From: Candidatus Zipacnadum vermilionense | Lineage (GTDB): Bacteria > Armatimonadota > Zipacnadia > Zipacnadales > Zipacnadaceae | Direction of reading: 5' to 3' | NCBI GenBank assembly: GCA_029821755.1 | Contig: JALGSV010000007.1 | Coordinates: 1 to 64,000 of the forward strand | DNA length: 64,000 nt | Shown: positions 32,701 to 40,686 of the stretch, one piece after another | Position numbering within the stretch: position 1 is the stretch's first letter | How the letters are laid out: the number at the start of each line of letters is the position of its first letter | Notes under the pieces: model-generated | Seen by the model: only the letters and a program-made list of their open reading frames with translations | The model's database searches: none | Told to the model about the DNA's origin: nothing | Program-made: the position numbers and the translations under genes

Positions 32701-34714
32701 CATCTTCCTGGGCATCTTTGCGGTGCTGTACTTCGTGCACCCCGCCTTCCAACTCACGCCTACCTCCATCGTCATCCTGCTCGCCTTCATCATCCTGGCC
32801 CTCGGCTGTCTGGTCACTAGCATCATTGTGACCAAATTCGAGGAGCAGATGAAGACGGTGAAGTACGAACAGACGGGCGTGCATACCGCGGACGTGGGCC
32901 GCTTGAGCGCCTCCGGCGCCGCTTTCAGCCTGGGCGTCTCCAACATGCGCCGCCGCAAGACGCGGACCTGGCTCACCTGTATCACCCTGATTCTACTGAC
33001 CTTCACCGTCATGTCCTTCACCTCGGTGGTGCAGGCGGTGCGGGCCAACAAGATTCTCATCCCCAAGCTGGCGCCCTACAACGGCGTGCTCATCCGGGAC
33101 AAGACCTGGCTGCCCATCGGTGAGGTCACGTACCGCCAGATGGTCACCGAATTCGGCGACCAGAACCACGTCGCCGGCCGCGCTTGGTACTTCTCCACCG
33201 AGATCGGTAAGCAGTCTTTCGTCTCCGTCAGCCGCGGGGGAGTGGAGTACATGGCTACCTCCATGCTGGGCCTGACACCGGCGGAGGCCGAGGTCACCCA
33301 GCCGCAGGAGTATCTCGTTCCCGGCAGCCGCTGGTTCACCCCGGAGGACAAGGAGGTCTGCCTCCTCCCCGAGGGCGTGGCCATTGCTCTGGGTGTGACC
33401 CCCGCCGACATCGGCAAGATCACGGTCAGCGTGTTCGGCAACCAGATGCAGGTCATAGGTATCCTCTCCTCCTCGCGCTTCAAGAGCGCCCAGGACCTGG
33501 ATGGCGAGGTGCTCACCCCCGTCGACTTCCTGGTCATGCAGCAGCAGATGGCACAGGCCCAGGTCGAAGAATCTCGGGGCCGCTCCATGAAGGGCGGGGA
33601 GATGCAGGAGTACATCCACCTGGTCCCCGACGCCGCCATCATCGTGCCGTACGAGTTCGCGATGGCGCACAACGCCACTCTGCGTTCGGTGGCCATCGCC
33701 ACCCCGACCCCGGAAACTGCCAGCGAAGTGCTCAACAAGCTCATCACCCGAGTGGAGCTTAACCTCTACGCCGGCGTGGGCGGCAAGACGTACCTGTGCA
33801 GCGCCGTGGCCTCTACCGGTTTCTCCGGGATGGGCAACGTGATGATCCCTATCCTCATCGCCGCGGCCATCGTGCTCAACACCATGCTCGGCTCGGTTTA
33901 TGAGCGGGTCAAGGAGATCTACATCTACAGTAGTCTCGGCTTGGCGCCCAACCACGTGGCGGCGCTGTTCATCGCCGAGGCCAGTGTCTACGCGGTGCTG
34001 GGGGCTATCGCGGGCTACCTGGTGGGCCAGACGGCGGCGAAGATCGTTACCGTTTTCCACCTTTCCTCCAGCCTGAACCTCAATTACTCCAGCCTCTCGG
34101 CGATCGCCACCACCCTGGTCATCATGGCCACCGTGTTGCTCTCGGTAATGTACCCGGCCCGCCGGGCCTCGGACATTGCCATGCCCGGCATCGAGCGCCG
34201 CTGGAACCTCCCCGACCCCGAGGGCGACCTGCTGCGGATGAATCTGCCCTTCACCGTAACCGGCGACCAGGCTCTGGGCGTGAACATGTACCTGCGCGAG
34301 TTCTTCATGGCGCATACCGACTACTCGCTAGGCCAGTTTTCGACGGCCGATATCGAGATGAGCCGGAAGGACTTTGAGAAGGGCGCGGGCTTCAGCCTTT
34401 CCTCCATGGTCTGGCTCGCGCCGTATGACCTGGGCGTGTCGGAGCGGCTGGCGGTGCAAACCGTGCCCACCGACGACCCGGAGATCTTCACCATCGAGAC
34501 GGAGATCATCCGCCAGAGCGGAGACGACGCCTCCTGGATGCGGGTGACGCGCAACTTCATCAACATCATGCGCAAGCAGTACCTGCTGTGGCGGACCTTC
34601 CCCTCCGCGCAGAAGGACGAGTACGGCAAGAACGCCCTGGCGCTGCTGGAGGGCCGGTACGTGGATGAGGAGGTAGTGGGGCCGTCGAAGGCGGAGGAGA
34701 CGGAGGAGGCGTAG
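29753..34714 (+). CDS. Giant fusion: degenerate M28 peptidase domain plus FtsX-type ABC permease
   Basis: 1653 residues. After a signal-like start comes an M28/PA-type region (RVTGYPGCERSAQLIERKFREAGL at about 65-90, a PA-like insert at 125-230, then VQAYYDSMSIVPSLAPGAES and LFLATAGHFEGLAGERRFV at 264-330). M28 zinc ligands are degenerate: HxD reads YYD and the EE pair reads HF. A helical region at about 400-480 and an unknown beta-rich stretch follow. Membrane segments appear from about 950 to 1030; then a MacB-type periplasmic domain and an FtsX core (IAAAIVLNTMLGSVYERVKEIYIYSSLG, near 1370). A cytosolic tail ends it. ATG 29753 is the likely start. The domain order is unusual for ABC permeases. 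Confidence 0.85.
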   Translation: MKSCSIRPALLAMAILLSLGVADYSTLAQEEMEVALTSETDYAKVAAQISASEINETIRTLASFGSRVTGYPGCERSAQLIERKFREAGLQDVTVDEFPVMSPRVTDDQRPATLAVGDREFTIYPLWPNLVSTPQTPAEGLSGPLLYGGNGSFAAFNGHPVTGSLALLEFNCQSRWLNAPLLGAKAVLFIEPEETIRGEVEQKFLSIPADIPRYWVPREVADYLLGLLKARGDLPVIVHCDMRWQRVTAKNISGVIPGTDPRLKAQRVVVQAYYDSMSIVPSLAPGAESATSIATMLQLIKAFQAQPPKRTVLFLATAGHFEGLAGERRFVMETVRGARADGYVKYCFNIANAARKDVEDIAARLWGEEIGPGGVKTTRSQEEQMRGLGGLLSRVRAAAAKSGKIQRKSARGLSIADPNAKVLPIFQLPEKEIAKRKALLDEFQRRVPLIRQAAQQAEAAIRQAQSQGDGANLEAVQQATYGVIDALDFSDQNVNLWCSVDLSSRNSAFGMFYKGYFYDYAEGMQWKFADVGKKAREYASLIGQALSVDPAQRFVDGINALQGKNWQTYMAGHLALGNEVAVLAGIPGLGLATINDSRPLVDTPMDLPDAMNLDNVMEQARFLSCLLSDMVSVTQPRDLYKIDLEDNFGEAKGRLVQFDPAVSTFPDDPIEGGIATIRKVEKSAMGVRTELFDEVDNLGRYALTGVANVRAVAGKTTVEGFLTSASDGTIIMAPDLGVNGATAYPIEVDMDQPVKPVTVVMFECKPVTLYDMVDQRFFDLLSEIYVYDAALEAPPYTYGDCLPLPPKRLVSTYEPVGVVFATPGTKLRVTMAASLLGLRFLLLNPSPARPEGEGYLVDETPSLYMSPYLVARDMWTLDEDRIAKLERFGITNNLVTEAHNAAREQLEMASEFLRQYRYDAFISAARSAWALESRAYPAVRSTANDVVKGIIFYMALLLPFSFFLERLLIGHADLKWQLLGTGGIFLGIFAVLYFVHPAFQLTPTSIVILLAFIILALGCLVTSIIVTKFEEQMKTVKYEQTGVHTADVGRLSASGAAFSLGVSNMRRRKTRTWLTCITLILLTFTVMSFTSVVQAVRANKILIPKLAPYNGVLIRDKTWLPIGEVTYRQMVTEFGDQNHVAGRAWYFSTEIGKQSFVSVSRGGVEYMATSMLGLTPAEAEVTQPQEYLVPGSRWFTPEDKEVCLLPEGVAIALGVTPADIGKITVSVFGNQMQVIGILSSSRFKSAQDLDGEVLTPVDFLVMQQQMAQAQVEESRGRSMKGGEMQEYIHLVPDAAIIVPYEFAMAHNATLRSVAIATPTPETASEVLNKLITRVELNLYAGVGGKTYLCSAVASTGFSGMGNVMIPILIAAAIVLNTMLGSVYERVKEIYIYSSLGLAPNHVAALFIAEASVYAVLGAIAGYLVGQTAAKIVTVFHLSSSLNLNYSSLSAIATTLVIMATVLLSVMYPARRASDIAMPGIERRWNLPDPEGDLLRMNLPFTVTGDQALGVNMYLREFFMAHTDYSLGQFSTADIEMSRKDFEKGAGFSLSSMVWLAPYDLGVSERLAVQTVPTDDPEIFTIETEIIRQSGDDASWMRVTRNFINIMRKQYLLWRTFPSAQKDEYGKNALALLEGRYVDEEVVGPSKAEETEEA

Positions 34715-34810
34715 GGAACGGGGGCCCTACCTCCTGTCCGGGTGGGAGAGGGGCCGCACCGGTGAGGCTACGGTGCAAAGTAGTTTCGCTAGGTAGCACG
34801 AAGACGCCGG

Positions 34811-34848
34811 TACCACCGGAGGCAGGCTTGGGAGCCTGCGCTACCGTG
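34811..34848. repeat. Palindromic repeat related to type B
   Basis: GCAGGCT-TGG-GAGCCTGC followed by GCTACCG, upstream of the OPT-like gene. A shorter relative lies at 43253-43275. Confidence 0.5.
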
Positions 34849-34859
34849 GGAGGTTGACT

Positions 34860-36848
34860 GTGGCAGCATACCAAGATCCGGAAATAGAACTGTACCGGAG
34901 CCTGATGGAGCGGCCCGATACGTACACCGACGGCTTTGACGCCCGGTCGTTGGTGGGCGCGGTCTTTGTCGGCTTCGTGATGATGCCCGGGGCGATCTAC
35001 CTGGGGTTGGTCGCCGGCATCTCCCTGGGCAACGCCGCCGAGTGGGTGACGGTCATCCTCTTCGCCGAGATCGCTCGGCGCTCGTTCGTCCGGCTCAACC
35101 GCGCCCAGATCTACATCCTGTACTACATTGCCGCCGGCCTCACCGCCATGTATGGCGGCATAGCCCTCTCCGGCGGCGCCTTCGCCCAGGCCATCTGGTG
35201 GCAGTACTTCATCCGCTCCCAGGCTGCCAAGGGATTGGGCATCGCTGACAAGATCCCCACTTGGCTGGTCCCGCCCGAGAACTCCCCCGCCATCATTAAC
35301 CGCACCTTCTTCCACGAGGACTGGCTCATCCCCAGTTTGCTGCTGGTCGGGGGCTATATCCTGGCTCGCCTCAACTGGTTCGGCTTTGGGTACCTGTTGT
35401 TCCGCGAAACCTCCGACTACGAGCAGCTGCCCTATCCCTTCGCCGCGGTCACCGCGCAGGGGGCGACCGCTCTGGCCGAGGCCGGCAGTAAGACCGAGAC
35501 CTGGCGCTGGCGCATCTTCTCCATGGGCGCCATGATCGGGCTGGTCTTCGGGGCCATCTACATCGGCATACCCACCATCACTAGCGTGATCATGACTGAG
35601 CCGCTGGAGCTCATCCCGATCCCCTGGATTGACCTCACGCGTAGCACCCAGTCCCTGCTGCCTGCCGTGCCCCTGGGCTTCATGACCGACCTGGGCACGA
35701 TCCTGGGTGGCTTCGTCCTGCCCTTCTGGGCGGTGGTAGGCAGCGCCATCATGGCCCTGGCCACCATCATCGTCAACCCGCACCTGCAGACCGCCGGCAT
35801 ACTCAAGCAGTGGACGCCGGGAATGGATACCATCTCCACCCAGTTCGCCAACCAGCTCGACTTCTACCTGAGCGTCGGCATCGGTGCCACCCTGGCGGTC
35901 GCTCTGCTCGGGTTCTACGAGGTCATCGCCAGCTACCTGGCGGCGGTCAGGGCCCGCAAGAGGGGGGAGGCCGAGGCCGGCTCCTGGGCGCCTCCGGCCG
36001 GCCGGGGCGACTTCCCGGTCTGGATCGCCGTCACGCTCTTCGTCGGCTCCACCGCCGCGTACATCCTGCTCTGCCACCTGCTGGTCCCCGGGTTCCCCGT
36101 CTGGTGGATAGTCCTATTCGGCTTCGTGATCACGCCGATCAACTCCTACGTCAACGCCCGAATGATCGGCCTGACCGGCCAGTACATCGGCATCCCCATG
36201 CTGAAGAACGCGGTCATCATTGTCAGCGGCTACAAGCACATTGACATCTGGTTCGCGCCGATCCCGGACTTCAACCACGGGGATGTGGCCCAGCAGTTCC
36301 GCGTCTTGGAGTTGACCGGGAACAAGGTCGTGAGCCTGGTTAAGGCGGAGTTGACCATCTGGCCTATCGTCATCTTCGCCAGTCTCATCTTCTGGTCGTT
36401 CATCTGGAAGCTGGGGCCGATTCCGTCCACCTCTTACCCCTACGCTCTCAAGATGTGGCATCTGACGGCGTTGCAGAACGGCATCTGGTACACCGCCAGT
36501 CTCAATCCGGAGCAGTCTTACTTCCTCAAGGCCTGGAAGTGGGAGTACGCCATCGGGGGCATGGTGGGGGCGCTGGCGCTCTACACGGTCCTGCGCGCCT
36601 TCCGACTACCGATCCTGCTGATCTACGGTATGGTGCGCAGCTTCGGGATCTTGCCGCACTTCGTCCTCCCGCAGCTGCTGGGGGCGCTCATCAGTCAGTA
36701 TTACTTCATCCCCCGCTTCGGCGCCCGGCGCTGGAAGCAATACGCCACCGTCCTCGCCGCCGGCTATGCCTGCGGCATGGGCCTGGTGGGGATGATCGCC
36801 GTCGCCCTGGTGCTGATCGGCAAGTCGGTGTCACAGATGCCATACTAG
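34860..36848 (+). CDS. OPT/DUF6785-like polytopic membrane protein
   Basis: 662 residues with about 14 hydrophobic segments and no signal peptide. Gly-rich helices (GAVFVGFVMMPGAIYLGLVAG near the N-terminus, and ITPINSYVNARMIGLTGQYIG) and SGYKHIDIWFAPIPDFNHG recall oligopeptide-transporter (OPT) relatives of Armatimonadota and Planctomycetes annotated DUF6785/DUF6784. The substrate is unknown. GTG 34860 is the start because GGAGG lies 6 bases upstream; TTG 34854 would be too close. It follows the ABC fusion gene by 145 bases and ends in a hairpin at 36847. Confidence 0.75.
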   Translation: MAAYQDPEIELYRSLMERPDTYTDGFDARSLVGAVFVGFVMMPGAIYLGLVAGISLGNAAEWVTVILFAEIARRSFVRLNRAQIYILYYIAAGLTAMYGGIALSGGAFAQAIWWQYFIRSQAAKGLGIADKIPTWLVPPENSPAIINRTFFHEDWLIPSLLLVGGYILARLNWFGFGYLLFRETSDYEQLPYPFAAVTAQGATALAEAGSKTETWRWRIFSMGAMIGLVFGAIYIGIPTITSVIMTEPLELIPIPWIDLTRSTQSLLPAVPLGFMTDLGTILGGFVLPFWAVVGSAIMALATIIVNPHLQTAGILKQWTPGMDTISTQFANQLDFYLSVGIGATLAVALLGFYEVIASYLAAVRARKRGEAEAGSWAPPAGRGDFPVWIAVTLFVGSTAAYILLCHLLVPGFPVWWIVLFGFVITPINSYVNARMIGLTGQYIGIPMLKNAVIIVSGYKHIDIWFAPIPDFNHGDVAQQFRVLELTGNKVVSLVKAELTIWPIVIFASLIFWSFIWKLGPIPSTSYPYALKMWHLTALQNGIWYTASLNPEQSYFLKAWKWEYAIGGMVGALALYTVLRAFRLPILLIYGMVRSFGILPHFVLPQLLGALISQYYFIPRFGARRWKQYATVLAAGYACGMGLVGMIAVALVLIGKSVSQMPY

Positions 36849-36878
36849 GGGGCGTCCCCAGGTGAGGGGACTCCCCCT
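36847..36878 (+). terminator. Hairpin at the end of the OPT-like gene
   Basis: AGGGGG-C-GTCCCC, loop AGGTGA, GGGGAC-T-CCCCCT. A very stable 12-bp stem overlapping the stop codon, without a T run. Confidence 0.55.
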
Positions 36879-36901
36879 CGCTTAGCTGGCCGCGTCCGGG
36901 G

Positions 36902-36947
36902 TATAATCTGGATACCAATCGCCGCCGGCGTTCTCTTGCGCCGGCGG
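36902..36947 (+). promoter_or_regulatory. Promoter -10 box and leader hairpin of the pseudopilin gene
   Basis: A perfect TATAAT at 36902-36907 with only a weak -35. About 15 bases later a 9-bp hairpin (CCGCCGGCG 36922-36930, loop TTCTCTTG, CGCCGGCGG 36939-36947) would lie in the leader of the mRNA. Confidence 0.55.
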
Positions 36948-37001
36948 TCTAGTAGAGCGGCTGCGCTCTTCGCTGAGCGCCCCGGTAAGGATGTGGTTCG
37001 G

Positions 37002-37790
37002 ATGGTAGGCATGCGCAGAACCCGCGCCGGCTTTACTCTCGTCGAGATGCTGGTGGTCATTGGCATCATCGCTATCTTGGCCGCGATCATTTTCCCGGTG
37101 ATGGCTAACGCGAGGCATAAGGCCCACCAGACCGAATGCATCTCCAATCTCAAGAATCTCGGGCAGGCCTTCTCGCAGTATATCCAGGACAACTACGGCT
37201 ACTTCCCGCCGTGGTGCGCGAGCCACCCCAACCCCATGTCGCCGCCTAGTCCCCAGAACGCACCCGACGACACCATCATGACCTGGGACAAAGCGCTGGT
37301 GATGGACTACCTGCAGGGCAAGGAGGAGACGGTGGTCTGTCCCTCCAACCCTGAGCCCAAGAGCGTGATGGGCCCTGGCGCAGTGCAGGGCGAGTGCCGT
37401 TCCTACGCCATGGCACGCTACACCCAGCGCCTGCGGGGCACGGACTTCTGGGGCGGCTACGCCCAGATGATCCCCAACCCCTCCAAGACCGTCCTACTCT
37501 TCGAGAAGGGCGCCAACCTGCCCGGTTCCTGGGGAGATGCTCTGGGCGAGAACGTGCGCCAGAGTCACAACTCCAAGGGCCAGCCGGACTACAACGAGCT
37601 GATGTTCCACTACGGCGCGAAAAACATCCTGTTTGTGGATGGCAGCGTCAAGCTGGAGAAGACCGAGCAGGGCGCTTTCGCCTGGGACTCGGGGCGCACC
37701 ACCCCCGCAGGCAGCGAAAACTTGGGTCCTGGCGTCTGTGAAGTGTGGGGCCTACCTAGTGACGGCGGGGACTGGCCTCCGCTGGAATAG
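37002..37790 (+). CDS. Type II pseudopilin-like protein, H-x9-DG type
   Basis: 262 residues. The prepilin signal RAGFTLVEMLVVIGIIAILA has the cleavage Gly before Phe and Glu at mature position 5, and it is followed by a globular domain. The C-terminal motif HYGAKNILFVDG is H-x9-DG exactly, the hallmark of the large prepilin families of Planctomycetes, Lentisphaerae and Armatimonadota (DUF1559-like). Processed by a prepilin peptidase, such proteins may form secretion pseudopili or surface fibres. ATG 37002 has AAGGA 10 bases upstream; ATG 37011 is also possible. Here it is a single gene, without secretion genes around it. Confidence 0.9.
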   Translation: MVGMRRTRAGFTLVEMLVVIGIIAILAAIIFPVMANARHKAHQTECISNLKNLGQAFSQYIQDNYGYFPPWCASHPNPMSPPSPQNAPDDTIMTWDKALVMDYLQGKEETVVCPSNPEPKSVMGPGAVQGECRSYAMARYTQRLRGTDFWGGYAQMIPNPSKTVLLFEKGANLPGSWGDALGENVRQSHNSKGQPDYNELMFHYGAKNILFVDGSVKLEKTEQGAFAWDSGRTTPAGSENLGPGVCEVWGLPSDGGDWPPLE

Positions 37791-37880
37791 GTACGGAAAG
37801 ACCGAGAGGAGCGCCGGGTGGGAGGGCGAACCGAATCCCTCCGGCCCGCGTCGGACGGTCATAGGGAGACGATAATCGGC

Positions 37881-38261
37881 ATGGTGGAAACTTCGGAATG
37901 CCAGGGCCGCTCCGCACAGGGGTGGACCAACTTCATCATCGGCCTGCTGGTATTTGCGCTCGGCATCGTCTTGATGCTGGCGGCCTTCTACTGGGGTTAC
38001 AACATGCTGCGGGGAGTGGACGATGAGGTCCGCTCGGTGCAGACAGTCCAGGCGGCGGACAACCCGGCCGCCCCGGCCAGCGGCACGCCTGGCTCCCAGC
38101 CGGCGGTGGTCCAGGCGACGCCTCCTCCCGCGGGCGGCCCCACGCTCCTGGAGGTGGCCGCCGGCTACGTCCTGAAGCTGGTGGTGCTCTTAGTGCTGGC
38201 CCTCATCGGCGCGATGACGGCCTCCAAAGGGGCACAACTGGCGGGGACGAAGGTGGGATAG
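37881..38261 (+). CDS. Small two-helix membrane protein
   Basis: 126 residues with one hydrophobic helix near the N-terminus (FIIGLLVFALGIVLMLAAFYW) and one near the C-terminus (YVLKLVVLLVLALIGAM), joined by a Pro/Ala/Gly-rich loop of about 50 residues. I do not recognise a family. An AGGGAG lies 12 bases before ATG 37881, rather far. It follows the pseudopilin gene by 90 bases in the same direction and may share its transcript. Confidence 0.6.
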   Translation: MVETSECQGRSAQGWTNFIIGLLVFALGIVLMLAAFYWGYNMLRGVDDEVRSVQTVQAADNPAAPASGTPGSQPAVVQATPPPAGGPTLLEVAAGYVLKLVVLLVLALIGAMTASKGAQLAGTKVG

Positions 38262-38334
38262 GGAATTGATGATTGATGACTGAGGAATAATGGATGGGGA
38301 AGGAGGTCAACCGGCAGGCCTGTCTCCTCCCCCT

Positions 38335-40686
38335 TCATCGTTCCTCAATAGCTCGATACAGCCTCTCCGCCACCTGCTCGGAACTGTACTCCCTCACCAC
38401 TACCTCCCGTCCCCGCTGGCCCTGCTCTCGCGCCTCCTCCGGGTGATCCAGCATCCAGCCCAGCCTGTCCGCCAGCGCGCCGACGTCTCCCTCCGGAAAG
38501 ACCAGCCCGCCGCCCGTCTGGTCAATCAGATCCGGGATGTACCCCGAGTCGGACCCCACCACCGGCACCCCGCAGGCCAGCGCCTCCAACAGTACCCGCC
38601 CGAACTGCTCCTTCCAGTTGCGCGTGGTGCGGGAGGGCAGCGCCAGCACGTCCATCGCTCGGATGTAGGCCGGCATGTCGTGGTGCGAGACAAAGCCGAG
38701 CAGCCGCGCCTGGCCGGGGGCGAGATGGGTCGTCACGAACTCCTGCGCCTGCTGCCGCAGGGGGCCGTCCCCGATCAGCAGGAGGTGGAAGCCATCGCCC
38801 CGCGTCTGGCGGAGTCGCCGGGTCGCCGCCAGCAGGTCCAGCACGCCCTTGCGCTCTTCTAGCCGTCCGGCAAAGCCGATCACTGGCCCCGTTAGGCCCA
38901 ACTGCCGACGCAACTCCTCCGCCGGCGCGGGTGAGAAGGCGGCGGTGTCTACCCCATGTGGCAGCAGCGTCACCAGCCCGCGGTAGCCCCTCCGCGCCAG
39001 CACCTCCCCGCACTCCGGGCTGACCACCAGCATCCCCGCAGCCTGCCGCAACACCCATTCCTGCGTCCAACCAAAGGGCGGGGGATAGTGGCGGAAGAGG
39101 TTCTGCTTGGTGTACAGCAGCACCAGCGCCCCCAGCCGCCGCCCCAGTTGGGTCCCCTGGTAGGCCACTAGCGAGTAGGGCTCCTCATCCAGCAGCAGCA
39201 CCTGCGGCTGGAAGGCCTCCAGCAGCCGCCCCAGCCGCCCGCGGGCATACCAGTGCAGGTGCATCTGCCCGCTGAATCGCACCGGCAGGGAGTGGGCGAA
39301 GCCGACCGTCTCCGGCAGGGCCGAGAAGGCCTGGCCGCCGCTCAGGCGGTTCCACCAGTAGTCCGGCGCGATCAGTAGCAACTCCAACTCCGGGTAGGCC
39401 TGCGCCAGGTCCGCGTACAGACGCTGGTTGACATCCACGACGCAGGAATGGCTGATCACGGCCACCCGCCGCCGCGGCTCCCTCTCCGATGGTACCGGTG
39501 CCTCGCCGGTCCTCTCGACCCACTTCCCCCAGCCTGCCCTCTCCAGGAAGAATTGCCCCACCCGCTCGGCCTGCCGGTCCCAGGTCAGCGGCGCTGCCCG
39601 CCGGTGGGCTTCCTCGCCCATCCGCTCGCGCAGAGCCGGGTCGCGCGCCAGCACCCCTAGCCGCTGGGCGATTTGGCTCGGGTCCCGCGTCACCAGGTAG
39701 CCGCTGACGCCGTCCTCAATCAGCTCCGGCGCGATTCCCACCGGTGTCGCCAGCAGCGGCAGGCCACAGGCAGCCGCCTCCGCCAGCACCAGCCCGAAGC
39801 CCTCCGCCTCCGAGGGCAGGGCAAAGCAATCGGCCGCCGCGTAACACCGCTCTACGTCCGACCGAGGCCCCAGGACCAACACGCGCTCGGCCACCCCCGC
39901 CGCCTCGGCCAGGGCGGTCAGGGCCGCCGTGTCACCCTTGCCTACCACCACCAGCCGGGCCGGTAGCTCCAGCCGAGACAAGGCATGTACCAGCAGCGGT
40001 AGCCCTTTCTCAAACCACATTCCTCCCACGAAAAGCACGACGAACTCTCCCTCCGCCAGCCCCAGTTTTTGCCGCATCTCCTCCCGCAGGGCCCGCCTCG
40101 CCGCCGGGTTGAATACCTCCTGATCCACGCCGTTGGGCGCCACCAGGATGTCCTCCCGCCGCACCCCATGTTCGGCCGCCAGGGCCCGGGCCAGTGCCCC
40201 GGACACCGCAATCACGCGCTGGGCGCAACGCCGCACCGCCCGCCCCTCCATCGCCGAGGCCCACAGGTTGCGCAGATACTGCAGCACGCGCCAGGGGCGA
40301 GGCTCATGGGGCTGTTGGGGGTGAGGGCGCGCCGCGGCGCGGCGGCGGGTGGCGTGGCAGGTGTGAGCGAGGACGAAGTTTTGCCGCAGCGCATTGCCGC
40401 CTTGCGACATGATTACATCGTAGTCGCGAGGCCGTACCACCAGCGCTGACAACAGGGGGATAAGGAAGGCCTGGAGAGTGGCGGACCGGCTGGGCCGCCA
40501 TAGCCGATGGACGGTGACCTCCGGCGGCAGGTCCTCCGCGCTGTAGCAGTACAGGTGTACCTCGTGCCGTCGGCTCAGGCGGCCGACTAGTTCCGCCGTG
40601 ACCCGCTCCTGCCCGCCGCGCCGGTGAACGTGCTCGGCGATCAGGGCCAGGCGCAGCGGTCGCACGGAGTGTAGTTCGTTGTTCAT
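38335..40686 (-). CDS. Tandem GT4 glycosyltransferase fusion
   Basis: 783 residues holding two complete GT4/GT-B glycosyltransferases in one chain. The first, at about 10-375, has the family C-terminal signature (CFALPSEAEGFGLVLAEAAACGLPLLATPVG); the second, at about 395-780, has ALPSRTTRNWKEQFGRVLLEALACGVPVVGSDSG. Both carry the conserved donor-site Glu of GT4 enzymes, so both may be active and add two sugars in succession. ATG 40686 overlaps the TGA of the upstream polymerase-like gene (ATGA), so translation is coupled. Part of an exopolysaccharide or O-antigen cluster with the GT2 gene. Confidence 0.9.
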   Translation of the reverse strand: MNNELHSVRPLRLALIAEHVHRRGGQERVTAELVGRLSRRHEVHLYCYSAEDLPPEVTVHRLWRPSRSATLQAFLIPLLSALVVRPRDYDVIMSQGGNALRQNFVLAHTCHATRRRAAARPHPQQPHEPRPWRVLQYLRNLWASAMEGRAVRRCAQRVIAVSGALARALAAEHGVRREDILVAPNGVDQEVFNPAARRALREEMRQKLGLAEGEFVVLFVGGMWFEKGLPLLVHALSRLELPARLVVVGKGDTAALTALAEAAGVAERVLVLGPRSDVERCYAAADCFALPSEAEGFGLVLAEAAACGLPLLATPVGIAPELIEDGVSGYLVTRDPSQIAQRLGVLARDPALRERMGEEAHRRAAPLTWDRQAERVGQFFLERAGWGKWVERTGEAPVPSEREPRRRVAVISHSCVVDVNQRLYADLAQAYPELELLLIAPDYWWNRLSGGQAFSALPETVGFAHSLPVRFSGQMHLHWYARGRLGRLLEAFQPQVLLLDEEPYSLVAYQGTQLGRRLGALVLLYTKQNLFRHYPPPFGWTQEWVLRQAAGMLVVSPECGEVLARRGYRGLVTLLPHGVDTAAFSPAPAEELRRQLGLTGPVIGFAGRLEERKGVLDLLAATRRLRQTRGDGFHLLLIGDGPLRQQAQEFVTTHLAPGQARLLGFVSHHDMPAYIRAMDVLALPSRTTRNWKEQFGRVLLEALACGVPVVGSDSGYIPDLIDQTGGGLVFPEGDVGALADRLGWMLDHPEEAREQGQRGREVVVREYSSEQVAERLYRAIEER

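Noticed and set aside
34566-36077. Minus-strand open frame of 503 codons
   Set aside because: Antisense to the OPT-like carrier; no domain or signal and no ribosome site.
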